From the NCBI RefSeq assembly GCF_050948175.1, contig NC_135199.1, positions 13,706,501 through 13,770,500 of the forward strand: 64,000 bases of DNA, in the 5' to 3' direction. This document shows positions 24,429 through 36,673 of this stretch, piece after piece. This DNA comes from Xylocopa sonorina. Lineage: Eukaryota > Arthropoda > Insecta > Hymenoptera > Apidae. Below the pieces are notes generated by a model. It had not been told where the DNA came from and ran no database searches. It saw only the letters and a program-made list of their open reading frames with translations. The first letter of the stretch is position 1. Every line of letters starts with the position of its first letter. Position numbers and translations under genes: made by a program.

Positions 24429-24598
24429 GAGAGAGGCGGGAAAAGTACAGGCTGTAATTATTAATCGTTGAATAAGAAAGAAGAGAGAAGGAGCAAAAGC
24501 AACACCGGTTCGAAGATAATAGTATTTTTCCTTTTCGGTTCCTTTTTGAAGAAGGGAGAATTAAGTCGAGCCAAGTGGCATTGTTGTCGAGTGCAAAA
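21701..24598. other. Intergenic / probable 5' region of the MNK gene
   Basis: No coding gene is supported. There is a (CT)n run at about 22904-22933 and a (GA)n run at about 24372-24427. From about 23400 the composition becomes richer in G and CpG, which fits promoter and 5' UTR sequence of the kinase gene beginning at 24599. A TCAGT initiator-like motif occurs at 23691 but is too short to rely on. Confidence 0.45.
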
Positions 24599-27500
24599 AT
24601 GGTGGAAAAAATCTTGGAAGAACGGGAGGACGGGTGCCAAGAGGTTGGACGAGGTAAGAACATTTTCTTTCCCGAACTAAATATTAGTCGAATTCCCTTC
24701 GCTTGAGAACGATAGAGACACTGTTTTTATCACGAACGATTAAAAGAATCGATGGCTACTCGTTCGTTTATATGAACGCACTTTCTCCTTGATTAACTTT
24801 TCGGTACGCATGCAACATTGCCACCAATTTTACGCCAACTTGTTTAGAGAAGGAGAGTGCAGTTTTCGTTTGAAAATGTTCGAATTTGTGTAAAAGGAAT
24901 ATATACGAATGAAACGTGTGTGCATCGACAAGGTGACAGAAATCGCAGAGGTCAATCGTTGTGGAGAAGCATAAGTATAGCTCGTGACAGAGTGGTATCG
25001 TTTAATAGAACTTTCTCGAAACCGGTACGCGCGTTGCCAACATTCCTCGCTTCGACGTCTCTGTTTCGGTAGGAGAGCTACAATTCTCCCTACAATTACA
25101 TCCCTCTTTTGAACGATCGAGCACAAAATAAGGTTCATTTCATTCTTCTAAAACAATTTAACTGCATTTCATGGTGGTGATCGTGTATTCGAACATTTAA
25201 GCTAATCGATACGGTAGTCCCGTTACAATATTTTAAAGGTTTTAGTCGCCAAACGAGTAAACTAGTGCCAGTGGAACAGTAATATCATATGCCGCATTCT
25301 TGCGAACATTAACATGCAATACAGCAATAGATGACAAACGTGACGGATGGTAGTTTCGAGGTACCAAAGGGAAGAACAACCGGAATCAGACGATATATAT
25401 ATATATATAAAACGAGTACGCAATAGTACGCGTTGTTAAATTATTTTTGAAGTTGAATGTAGGTTAGTCGGCTCGTGTTCAAGTTGAACACAAATTCGAA
25501 GGGGTGACACGTTGAAGGGCACCCCAAAGAAAGAATAGTTGAGAAAAGGGATAGACGGAGGTAGAGAAGTCGCGCGCGCATGCCCGTTTTATTGCTATCT
25601 TTCCCTTTTAAAGGGAAGAAAACGCGACAAATTCTTTCAGACGCTAGGAGAATGGGAGAACGGGGGTTGTTTGCTTGAAATTTTCTGTCGTCGCGTCTCT
25701 AACCTTGAAACGGATTACACTTTCCTGCATACTGATCGGCGTTAAACAAACGGCTTGAATCTTTCCAAATTTCTTATTTACTTAACACAGAGATCGAATG
25801 TTTTCCAACAGCACGTGTTTCTCCTTTTCCGTAATCTCTGATTGAAATATTCTAAATTTTTGCAGAATATTTATAGACTACAAGGGTAGTCCCTACACTA
25901 GTAAGTAATATATACGTGTACGCGTGGTCGTTCCATTTCGTTCCTTTTTATGTCTTCCTGTGTCGCAGGTTCTGCGGATGCAGCAACATAATCGTACAGG
26001 CATATCTCGCGTAAGATGGCGGCGTTCCTTTTCTGTGCCAGTCATTGAACTCGCAGCTCTCGGTGTTCAACCGTATATTGCTTCTCGCACTGCATCGTCG
26101 ATGCCAGTTACGAAAATATTTTCATTAGTATATCATTGATATTATAGTTAACTAGTGGATAGAATAACAATAGCGATGATGAGTAATATGGACATCAGTT
26201 GATTTTAGTTATACTCGAAATTTCCACCTCGGAAGACAGTAACGTAACCATATCTAGAATTGAAATAAGGATCCACGTAAAGCACCACTACACTTTCGTT
26301 GTTCTGTCAAAAGTGACCATCCTCGAACCTGATATAATATTTCTGGTCTCGAAGAAATCTTCGTTAAAGTATATAAATGCGTTTTCTTTTCTTTTTTTTT
26401 CTTTTTTTTCTTTTTTTTTTATTAGTACAAGTGGTTTTAACTGTAATGTAGCGGTACAATTCCTCTCCGTTGAACCGCTGAAACATAGCAAATATGTAAT
26501 TATCTATGACCGATAAGGTAAATATTATTGATTCGTGTAACGCGAACAATGAGTAATATACCCTTGGTTTTAATGGTCAAACAATGTGTCGATAAAACAT
26601 GTGCGAGAATAAATGATACGTACAGTGTCTGTTATAATAGTATTAAGGAAAGGAAAAATGTCACGTGTAAGTATACGCTCGATCGGTTGATTCTCCAGAA
26701 ATATCTCTCGTGTATAAACAACTGTTGCATAATTCCTACTCATTGCCGCATTTTTCGACTCTGCTAAGCCTACAATACTATTACATTATACTATAGCTAC
26801 GTTTGTTTTTCTTGTACGCGCAAACGTTTAGGATGTGTAACGGTAATGGTAATGGTAATAGTAATAGAAATGATATGTTTGTTTCAGAAGATGCGAATTG
26901 TAGAGAGACCGTGGGTACCACGGGAGAGTCTATGAGCGCGGTGCAAGCTCGACAGGAAGAAGCTAGACGCAAAAGACGTAAGAAGAAACGCTCTGGCTCG
27001 TCCTTGATGTCTTCTTGCTTCCAAGGTAAAATTCAACCCGTACGGAGATATCGTCTGGAACGATGTAACGTACAGTGTGCGTATAATTCTTGCTCCGGTG
27101 ACTTGCATTTCGCTTGGGTGTCTGACCTTGCACAAGTTCAGAACGTTCGAGAAGCTCGCAGTGAAACGGGTACGATCGATTGTACGCGCAGGCCCAACTT
27201 TTCCTCGGTGCATTGGCCGATGGTTTTATCCTTAAAAAAGAAATGGATATTCCTCCCGATGTATTTCCAGCAGAGAACTCGTTCGATCGTTACACACGGT
27301 TGTTTTTTGTTTGAACACGTTGAACGATACGGGTACAACAATAGTCAGGGATTAATAACGTTTGTTCACCGAGCGAAACCGTTACGTCACATGATACGAT
27401 CGATTTGTGTAACAGAGTTCCGATGTTCGAGAAGCTTCCACTCCGTACTTCCAATCCTAGTGGTAAACTCCAGGCACATAAGTGCACGCTCGTATACGCT

Positions 27501-29634
27501 ACAATGTGGGCCACGGGTTAGGTTAACTCGTCGAGACCGAAGAATTCGTTAAGAGAATTACGTAAAGCTTTTAGAATTGAAAAAGGATGTAGAATCGATG
27601 GTAGAATTTGGCACAGATATATAATAGAACAGATATACAATATAATGGAAGGGGTAGGAAAGGTGGAAGCCTAAGTAGTATTATCGGGTTTTGGTTGCTA
27701 GGTATTCAGCGGTGTTGCCAAGCAGAATCGTATCTTTGGCGCGAGGCAAACTGGGTAGGGAGTTTAGAGTGGAGAGAGCGGACAACTGTTGTGAGAGTTA
27801 GGGAGCAGAAAAGGGAAGGTAAAAAGAGAGTTGATAGCGCAGCTTGCGATACATAGACGTATATATAGTTGCCGCGTAGTTGTACGAGGGAACGAACGAG
27901 CCGGATAAAGAACGGAACGGAAGCATGGTCTTTATCGAGATAGGCGACGGCGGAGGAAAGAAAGTGAAAGAAGATGAAAGATTTCATTAGATTAGCTTCC
28001 GAGTAGCATCTCGCGTAATCGTAACATTGACAAATCGAACCGCTTGTTTCAGAACTGTACCGACTGACCGGCGAAGTTCTTGGCGAAGGTGCCTACGCCT
28101 CGGTTCAGACTTGTAGGTCACTCTACACGGACTTGGAATACGCGGTGAAAATAATCGACAAGATCCCCGGGCATGCACGAGCGCGCGTATTCAAAGAGGT
28201 TGAAACGTTTCATCATTGTCAGGGACATCCGAATATCATCCAGCTAATCGAGTTCTTCGAAGACGAAGAGAAATTTTATCTAGTATTCGAGAAGGTGAAC
28301 GGAGGTCAACTGTTGAGTCGAATCCAAGAAAGGGTTCACTTCAGCGAACGAGAAGCGAGTCAAATAATTCGAGAGATCGCAAGCGCACTAAATTTCCTTC
28401 ACAAGAAAGGTAGCGGTCCACGCAGCATTAAAACCTAAATAATAAATTCAATCGGATCGATCTCGTTTTTTAACGTTTAACTCGTTTCCTTCCCGGTACT
28501 TTTTAGGTATCGCCCACAGAGATTTGAAACCGGAAAACATCTTGTGCGTGTATCCGGATAAATTGACTCCGATAAAAGTGTGCGATTTCGATCTTGGCTC
28601 GGGCATAAAATTCAACAACTCGTTATCGAGTCCCGTAGCCACGCCGCAACTGTTAACGCCGGTCGGTAGCGCCGACTTTATGGCTCCGGAAGTTGTCGAA
28701 GCTTTCATCGGAGAAGCGAATTATTATGACAAGCGTTGCGACCTATGGAGCCTTGGCGTGATCATGTACATTCTCCTCTGCGGTTATCCGCCTTTCTATG
28801 GGAACTGCGGCTCCGACTGCGGCTGGGAGAGGGGCGAAAATTGTCAAGCTTGTCAAGAACTTTTATTTACCAGTATTCAAGAGGGGAGGTATGAATTTCC
28901 GGACAACGAGTGGAGGTGCATTTCAGAAGATGCGAAACATTTGATCAGGGGTTTGCTGGTCAAGGAAGCCCATCAAAGGCTTAGCGCCGAGAGTATTCTG
29001 AAGCATCCGTGGATCAATCCTGGTCCGAGTTCCGTTGAGAATACTGAGAAATCTCTTACTACTCCTCATATTATTAGGTTCGTTCCCTTTTCAATGGGCT
29101 CACTTGTGTCACAATGTTGCAAACGAATTTGTACAATTTCGGAATTTCACTCTTTTCACTTGTCTGTCTAGGAGGAACAATTCCGCTAGAGAACTCTCGG
29201 CGTTCGCCGAATCGGCGATGGCTGTGAATCGTGTGGTACTTCAACACTTCTCCGTGAACTTGGAAGAACTGGCCGAGAAGAGAGAGCCGAGGTTGTCTAC
29301 TTCCTCCACGGACGAAGATAATCATCCTTACGGGCACATGTCCGATTCAAGCAGCGAACTATCGGAACATAGTAAGCTTTGCGCAATCCATTCCTCTAGC
29401 GAGTTCGATGGAAATTCGCGTCAAAAATCTTCATTGGTTCACTCGAGTATCGATTTAATCGATTCGAAAGTGATTGGAAACAATCGATTGATCGGGAAAG
29501 ATTCGTCGCTGCATCAGCTGTTTGGTTTATCACCGCCTAGCGAGAGTCGTCTGATGCAACGTCGTTTAAAAGCTCGTTCGGATCTGCTCGAACGTCAAAC
29601 CAACAAAGCAGTTATCGCGTCCCCGAGTGGCTGA
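24599..29634 (+). CDS. Lk6: MAP kinase-interacting kinase (MNK; Drosophila Lk6)
   Basis: Five coding exons: 24599-24653, 26888-27025, 28053-28409, 28507-29077 and 29172-29634 (1584 nt, 527 residues). MNKs bind eIF4G and phosphorylate eIF4E downstream of ERK/p38. A basic patch RRKRRKKKR precedes the kinase, as in the eIF4G-binding N terminus of MNKs. Kinase landmarks: LGEGAYASV (74-82), K97, HRDLKPEN (187-194), DFD at 210-212 in place of DFG (diagnostic of MNKs), activation-loop Thr 229 and 234 in ATPQLLTP, APE at 243-245, and the MNK-specific Cys insert CGSDCGWERGENCQAC. The tail has LMQRRLKAR, which may act as a MAPK docking site. The first coding exon gives only 18 residues and is followed by a 2.2 kb intron. 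An in-frame alternative ATG lies at 26833. The last acceptor is a TAGGAG tandem. Confidence 0.95.
24654..26887 (+). other. First intron of MNK, with possible internal promoter
   Basis: The intron lies between donor CGAG|GTAAGA and acceptor TTTCAG|AAG. It contains (TA)n near 25395, a T-rich run near 26388-26420 and an AAGATGGCGGC box at 26013-26023. A short (GGTAAT)n run at 26841-26858 follows an ATG (26833) that is open and in frame with the next exon. Confidence 0.55.
27026..28052 (+). other. Second intron of MNK
   Basis: This is a roughly 1 kb intron between the exon encoding the basic patch and the exon opening the kinase domain (G|AA CTG TAC). I see no further feature. Open frames that read through from the preceding exon carry no family signal. 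Confidence 0.6.
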
Positions 29635-30267
29635 ACGGTGACATCTTTTCGAGAGAAACAAAGATCTCCTTTCTTGGTAGCGCGTATAATTCGTATTTAC
29701 ACGTCTGCATCTACGAACACGAAAGAAGAAGAAGAAGAAGAAGAAGAAGAAGAAGAAGAAGAACCGTAATACAGTAATTTAATTAACGCTCTATCTATCG
29801 GCTATTTAAAAAGGGGTGACGAGAATAGAAACGATACATCCTAAACAATTTCATTATTTTTATGTGCGCGCAGCCATATCCCATAACACTCGCGAACGGA
29901 TAATAATAATTCTTGGCGTATTTTTATTCTTCGATTTTCGAAGAACACAAGCAACGTTCGTAAAATGCCTTCTCTTTCCTTTCTTTCATTTTAGTATCGT
30001 TTCCTCAAGCCTGTTCAATTTTATCTATCGCGTCGTTCATTGACAACGCTTTTCTCTCAAAGAATACGAACGAACATATATCCTAGAAATGTTCGTTGCG
30101 TCGATTCGTTTCGCGTGTCTCTAAGAAAATATAAAGTTATCTTTACCTTTCAACGGGAACATCTCTTTCAAGTTCCCTATCTGTTCGAAATCGTGTAATA
30201 TAATACGAAGGAAGACCGAACGGTGGAGATCATTATTTTCCGTACTATTTTCGTTATTACGATAAAT

Positions 30268-30269
<2 letters not shown>

Positions 30270-30339
<70 letters not shown>
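30270..30339. repeat. (GA)n microsatellite
   Basis: A nearly pure (GA)n run of about 70 bp lies in the 3' flank of MNK. Confidence 0.95.
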
Positions 30340-30341
<2 letters not shown>

Positions 30342-33300
30342 CTGCATACATGTTCGTTCATATCGACTCTAGACGATTGTAGATTGTTATCGAAAGGAGA
30401 GATGAAAAAATGAATCGATGAATTTTTCTTTCTTTAGTTTCGTGATAATGTTTGGCGAAACATTTTCAAAATTGCCCTATTTCTTGACTACCATTTATCA
30501 AAGAACGACTAAAAACAACAATACGGATACAAACGGAAGGTAGCACGTAATGATGACAAGGGTAATAAAATACGCGTCTCTTGGTGCATGTTACGAATAG
30601 TTTGCTCACTAGGTTTTTAAGAATGTAGTAGAGTGTAAGTTCGAAAATGTCGCATATATGATAATCCAAGAAAGGAACAGCGGGTGTTTGTGTTGAAACG
30701 AAAAAGGGGCGACAACTACGGCCATTTTTTTTGTAAATGTCTCTTAAGTATCTTTGTAGAATGTTAGTACATAAGCAAGATAAAAAAAAAGTTAGTTAAA
30801 CAAAAAAAGGAAAAAATACAGAAAAAATACAGAAAAAATTGTACCTGCGTCGTAAGTGATTAAGAGTATACCGAGTGAGAAGAGAGCGAGAATGAGACTG
30901 AGTGTGTGCGTGTGCGTGTGCGTGTGGGTGTGCGCGCGCGTGTGTGCGTGAGAGAGAAAAGTATACGGAGAAAAGTAGAGAAGAATTGCCAGTAACGTGC
31001 GTAAGTGCGTGCATGTACGAGTGTCCACGCGTGTTTACGCCCGTTTACCGGCAAACTTTCTCGAAATACCTAGATTACATGAAAATCTCATCCATTAATT
31101 ACTGTTGCGTATTTTTCTAGAGTTTTATCGATGAAATGCCGTTTTATCGTCTACCCACCTACAGTTACGATCATTTTATTTTCCTGTTTAACAGATTTTC
31201 GTTTCGATGATATGCTAGAGATTATGGGAAATAAAACTGTCACATTGGAAATAGTAGATATTGTGCAGGATCGTACTGTCCGGTGGGAGACCTTTTACTC
31301 AGGACAGTTGGAACGAGCTGCGCAAATTTGTTATTATACAAATTACATACACTATCGCGTTTGAGAAAAACTGAGGAGACAGAGCTTAAGATATCTATAT
31401 CGATGGGATCGAAACCCATCCAGGGTTAAACATTAATCGTTACCTGTTCTTCCACCATACTTGAATTAACCCTGATGAACTTTGTTCGACAGCTTTACGA
31501 CACATTCTATAGTAATAGCAACAACAGACGTCTATGCGTATGGCGATGCGATAGCATTGCTAAACTTTCCATTTCTCGGGACGTTCGATCTCTCCCAAAC
31601 TCTCTTCTATGCAGATATATTAATTTTGCCATATCCTTTTATTCGATTCTCCATCGCCTCCAGTTCGTCCATCAATAAATGCTCGGAAATTTCAAGGAAA
31701 TCTTTGATTCTCTTGGAAATTGCGACATTTATCAATAGGAGGAGGACCGTATTATCGATTTCTCGTAGTAAGAAGATTCATGTGGACATACACGCGTTAT
31801 CGCACGTGCTTACGACGTAGAGACGAAAAAAAAAAAAACACCAACAAAACAAAAGGGAAAAAAAAACAAAAAAAAAGAAACAAAAAAACAAAAATACGTT
31901 ACATTAATTACAACATCCGTGACTCTGTAATCGCAAAAAGCGTTAAGAAACACGAGTAGAATGCAAAATTTGCCCCTTTCTTCGTAAATCGAAAGATACG
32001 ATCACGCGAAGAAAAGTGAACAAATCTAACGACGTGATCGTATCTTCCAATTGTATCTCTTTTCATCCACGTTGATCGATTTTAATGATGCATTTTTATT
32101 ATTCGTTTCGTTCGTTCAATTGGGTGTGGCGTGTAACCGCAGCACCACAGCTTTTGTATACAATAATTTCATAACGAAACTGAATGTATTCTCGCTGGAT
32201 AATCCATTTTTTTCGCACGGTTATATCTTGGACAGAATGTTCCGCTCAACTTGCGTTCCCTCGAACCGCCCCGACAATGATCGTTGATCGTCGCGTTTGA
32301 ACAAGCTGGATCGATCATTTAACGTTGATACGAACGAAGAAGAAGAGAGGAATGGTAGAAGAGGAGAGCGCGTAGTCGAGGAGGAACAAGTCTGTTTAAG
32401 GAATGTAACTGTATCGGAATAAGAAGAGTAAGAAGAATAAGAAGAAAAATCCACGGCCATAATAATGTAGATCTTTAAATTGATAATAATATCGCGGTGT
32501 ACTGTATGGATGGATGCGCGTATTTGTGCGTGTGATGAATGGGTGGACGAATAAATTTGTGTTTAGGTGAGAGTTCCAGTGAGAGAAAAATATTTAGCGT
32601 TTAAGAGAAGGAAAATAAACAAACACCTTTATATAGATTTGTAAAAGTACGTGCTAAGATTACCGCTGCGTTATCCCGACGAGCCATTCTTCGATCATCT
32701 TTCAAAAGCTTTGCGTTGAGGACGCACACGTGGCTTAGCTTCGTCGTTCGTCCAATACGATATCAAGGGTCGTAGTGAACGGATAAAAAGGAATTTATTT
32801 CGGCTAACGTAACACGCGTCTCCGTCCTCGGATTAAATGAAAACGATCGATTATGATTTTCGCGAGCGTGGTAAAGGTTACGCGTAAGGTTTTTCGTTAC
32901 AATTCGTATAGATTGAATAAAAAAACTGACGGAAACTCCTTTCCAAACCAACGCGATTCTTCTCGTCGTTGCGTATTTTCTTCGTTACTCTACGCAATTT
33001 TCAAACGAGCTTGTAGTAATTCATTTCCATTTTATATCGCGATTATATTTACGAAGAAGCCCGTCGTTGCTCTCCTTCATCAATTTTCCGATGATCCATC
33101 AGCTATAATCACCGTGTCAAAAACTACGAATCGATCGTGAGAACGATGCTCGTCCTTTTTTTCTGTGAAAAAAAGACGCGAAACTACATAAAGTTCTCTT
33201 TCACGTGGAAAGCGAGCGAGCAAGCAAGAAAGAAAATCGACACGTTTACGATGATGATGATGGGTGTGAAGAGAATGCATTTTTACAAGTGCGGGAATGT

Positions 33301-33435
33301 ATCAGTTTTGAAGCGTTATCTCTGACTCTATGCGTATGGTTTTTCTGATTGTGCGAATAGAAACAATTTGCAAAAGTACGCAAACTACTTTTTGCCAAGT
33401 AATTTTGGCTGCGATTCCAAATTTAAGATGAAAGA

Positions 33436-33441
33436 GAGAGT

Positions 33442-33499
<58 letters not shown>

Positions 33500-33710
33500 T
33501 TTTCGGAGCTCGGACTCGATCGAGTTACGAAAAACTTTGTTTCTTGCACGTAAGAGCGAGCAAGTTTTATGAGAACTTTGTAAGCTTCCTAATAAAATAG
33601 CATTTAATCGATAAATTTGACATCGATTCAAGTCGGATAATTGATGAAACGTAAAACAGATTTACTCAAACCATTTCCAATTTGATACCAATCTTGTTTT
33701 GGTTGTTTCC

Positions 33711-33760
<50 letters not shown>
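33436..33760. repeat. Oppositely oriented (GA)n and (CT)n tracts
   Basis: (GA)n at 33436-33496 and (CT)n at 33712-33760 are separated by about 215 bp of unique sequence. The second ends about 90 bp before the SKP2 start codon. As complementary tracts they could pair in a single strand. A GAGA-factor-type promoter role for the proximal one is possible but unproven. Confidence 0.85.
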
Positions 33761-33761
<1 letters not shown>

Positions 33762-33848
33762 AGCCACGAAGATCATTTTCTGGTTTCTAAAACCCAATTA
33801 AGGTAGGTTGCCGTGCACGATCGATCCCCGTTTTCCCGCCGTGTTGAA

Positions 33849-36673
33849 ATGATCGGCGAATCGACAGCCAATCGGATGGAAGGGAACGATTCGAGCAATT
33901 GGAAGTCGCCGCTGGCGATTGTTTCCCATCCATGCGACCAGTGGCGATTGAAAAAAGTGTATCGCGAGGGGATTCCGCCAAAAATGAATTCCGGCGTGGC
34001 GGAGCACACGAGACTTGCCCTCGATTGTCTAGAGAATTCCGAACAATTCTCACCACCTGGAAAGTAAGTACAATTTCCGATTATCCCCCTCCATCGTAAG
34101 AAACTCGTCAATTTTACTAATCGCTACGTACATCTCTCTTACCTGTTGCTCAAGGTGATGCAGGTGCATATTTTCGCGCGCCCAGGTAAGGTTAAGAACC
34201 TTTGTCAGTGGTCAATCGTTAACTACCATTCTCTTTTCTACCATTTCACAAATCTTACATTTTATCGATTACAATTTTCTCGAGAATAAAACAAATAAAT
34301 ATAGCAAGTTCATAAAAAAAGTTCAAAGTTACTGGGGAACAATAGAGACGCGAGTGTACAAAGTTAACAGCGATTACATTGTCATTTCTGTTTCTCTATA
34401 CACTTCCGCTCTTCTCGTATTCGCTCATTTATATTGTTATTCCAACAGTATTTAATGAAACAATGCGGATGCTGTGTACAGCGATACAGTTATTCAGTTT
34501 CTGTTTAATGGAAGCCGTTTTATGTCATTCCCACTCCCTTTTAAATTCTACATCTATCGTTTTCTTGATGAGATTCTAATTAGAATTCTCTTTACCTCGA
34601 CTGTGATTGTTGCCAATTAAACCATTTGTGGATCTTTTTCATGTTTCACTCTAAATGCTTTTTGCGAGACAAATCATACTTGTTTAAGGAAAAATTCTGG
34701 AATTACTATGTCCAAAGGATCACCTTCTTCACCTTGGTGGAACAGGTTGTTTTCTATATATTTAAACCGTTATAAAACGATCAACAGATTCGTCCGATGC
34801 TATCATCTTTATTAATACAACGTGTATATTCAAATGTGATTTACAGCAAACGGCTACGTCTGGATGACAGTTGTAACAATAATTTAAACAGCACTGTGAA
34901 CAACGTGTCTAAAGGTAATGGAAAATGGTCTTGTTCCGGCGATGGAAATCTTGTAGAATCAGATATTTTGGAAGATATGGGTGTTAGCATGTTAGAAGAT
35001 GAAGCGTCGATTCGTAAAAGTACAAAGATATCCCATTCCCTGGAGTCTACAACGTCGCCAATCAATTCGGGTAACAGCAGACAATGCGAGAAAGTGAATA
35101 GCTTCGAGAGTCAAGAAAGTATTTATAGGGGTTCCAGCTTTGAAACTGTCAGCATGGACAGGTTTGTATTGAAATTGACTTTGTCGCTCTTTTATTTAAT
35201 TCCTATTACACGTTCTTAAATATAGTTCCCCTTAAAGTTTCGAGGGTACTCGCAGACTAGATCAAGATCTATACGAATCGGATGGGCCTGTACCATATTC
35301 GATCGCTGGAAATGAATCTGGTTACTCTTCTAGGATGGAAATAGATAATTTTGTCGACACAAAAGAAACTGTTTCTAGAGAGAATTCCAATGTTTCTTCT
35401 GTGAAGAGTAGTCTCGAACAGTTCTACTTGTGCAGAAGGAAAAGAAAACCTTCGATCATCGGCGAAGATAAATTTAACAAATTATCCGACGAGATGATTC
35501 TGATGATATTAAAATGGCTTCCGAAAAAGTGTTTGGTAAGATTAGACGACCGATTAATTAATAGGACGTGTAATTATCGTATTATCGCAACCGCTACTTT
35601 TAGGTGCGTTCTATGTTGGTTTGCAAACGATGGTGTCAGATAGCGCGAGACGAAGCGTTATGGAGCAGATTGGATTTAGGCGGTAAAGTGTTAAACGAAG
35701 GCACATTAGGGCACATACTACCGCGAGGTGTTCAGATACTTCGACTTGCTCAAGCAGAGATCGCGGATCCGATATTTCTAAAAAACAGCGAAGTTTTCAA
35801 TGACCGTGGTTACGTTAGTAAATTGCAGTATTTGGATCTCTCGATGGCCGTCATTTCTCCAGATGGATTGGCTATGTTATTATCCAAGTGTAAATATCTT
35901 AAAAAATTATCTCTAGAAAAGTGTACAGTGAGTAGATCGTGTTGCAAAGCTATCAGTGATAATAATGATTTAGAAATATTGAATTTAACAATGTGCGAGG
36001 GTATGGATGTCGAATGTGTCAAGGATTTGATGAAGCTTACGAAGTAAGAAACATTTCGTTGCGATAGCATTGTTCGATATCGAATCTGAGCCTGATAATA
36101 TATCGTTCAACTGATATATTTTAATATTTCTAGCCTGGCTGCTGTTAACATGGCTTGGTGTAATCTAGATTCCGAGTCTATGGAGCTACTTTGTAAATCA
36201 TTACCTTCATCCGTTACGCGTTTAAATATAGCTGGATGTAGGAAAACAATGACTGACGATAGTAAGCATTTATCATGTACTATATCATTTCGAATGGTAT
36301 AATTCATTAATGTATTTCCATTTTAGATGTCAAGGATTTAGTGAAAAGTTGTCCAGATATGGTGGAATTAGATTTGAGCGATTGTACGATGCTTACAATG
36401 AATACCGTTCGAAATTTACTTGATCTGTCAAAATTGGAGCATTTGTCTCTAAGTCGTTGTTACGGCATACCTCCATCAACCTACGCAACGTTAGCGTATA
36501 TGCCATCTCTATTGTATTTGGACGTCTTTGGCGTAATACCTGAACCGGCACTAAAAACATTACAAGTTACCTGTGGTGAAACCCAACTTAACAAGTTCCT
36601 ATATAGTTCTGTTGCGAGACCGACTGTCGGTGTTCGAAGAACAAGTATTTGGGGCCTCCGCGTTAGAGATTGA
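33849..36673 (+). CDS. SKP2: SKP2, F-box/LRR substrate receptor of SCF ubiquitin ligase
   Basis: Six exons: 33849-34063, 34847-35161, 35238-35535, 35604-36043, 36134-36261 and 36327-36673 (1743 nt, 580 residues). SKP2 recruits substrates such as CDK inhibitors to SCF. The F-box spans about 256-300 (FNKLSDEMILMILKWLP, then CKRWCQIARDEALW) and is followed by about seven leucine-rich repeats (LQYLDLS, LKKLSLEKC, LEILNLTMC, VTRLNIAGC, MVELDLSDC, LEHLSLSRCYG). The C-terminal tail ARPTVGVRRTSIWGLRVRD matches the end of vertebrate SKP2 closely, which fixes the identity beyond a generic F-box/LRR protein. The N-terminal 255 residues are Ser/Asn-rich with a basic KRLRL patch and are longer than in human SKP2. 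The chosen ATG is the first in frame after the (CT)n tract; an upstream non-coding exon cannot be excluded. Confidence 0.95.

Larger units (their letters stand above)
29635..33848. other. MNK 3' UTR and intergenic interval before SKP2
   Basis: I see no gene. Several AATAAA signals follow the MNK stop (for example 30564-30569 and 31230-31235), so the UTR could be long. The interval holds (GAA)n at 29727-29762, (GA)n at 30270-30339, a GT-rich run at 30901-30948, A-rich runs near 31827-31890, a 14 bp perfect hairpin at 31993-32046, (GA)n at 33436-33496 and (CT)n at 33712-33760. Confidence 0.55.
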
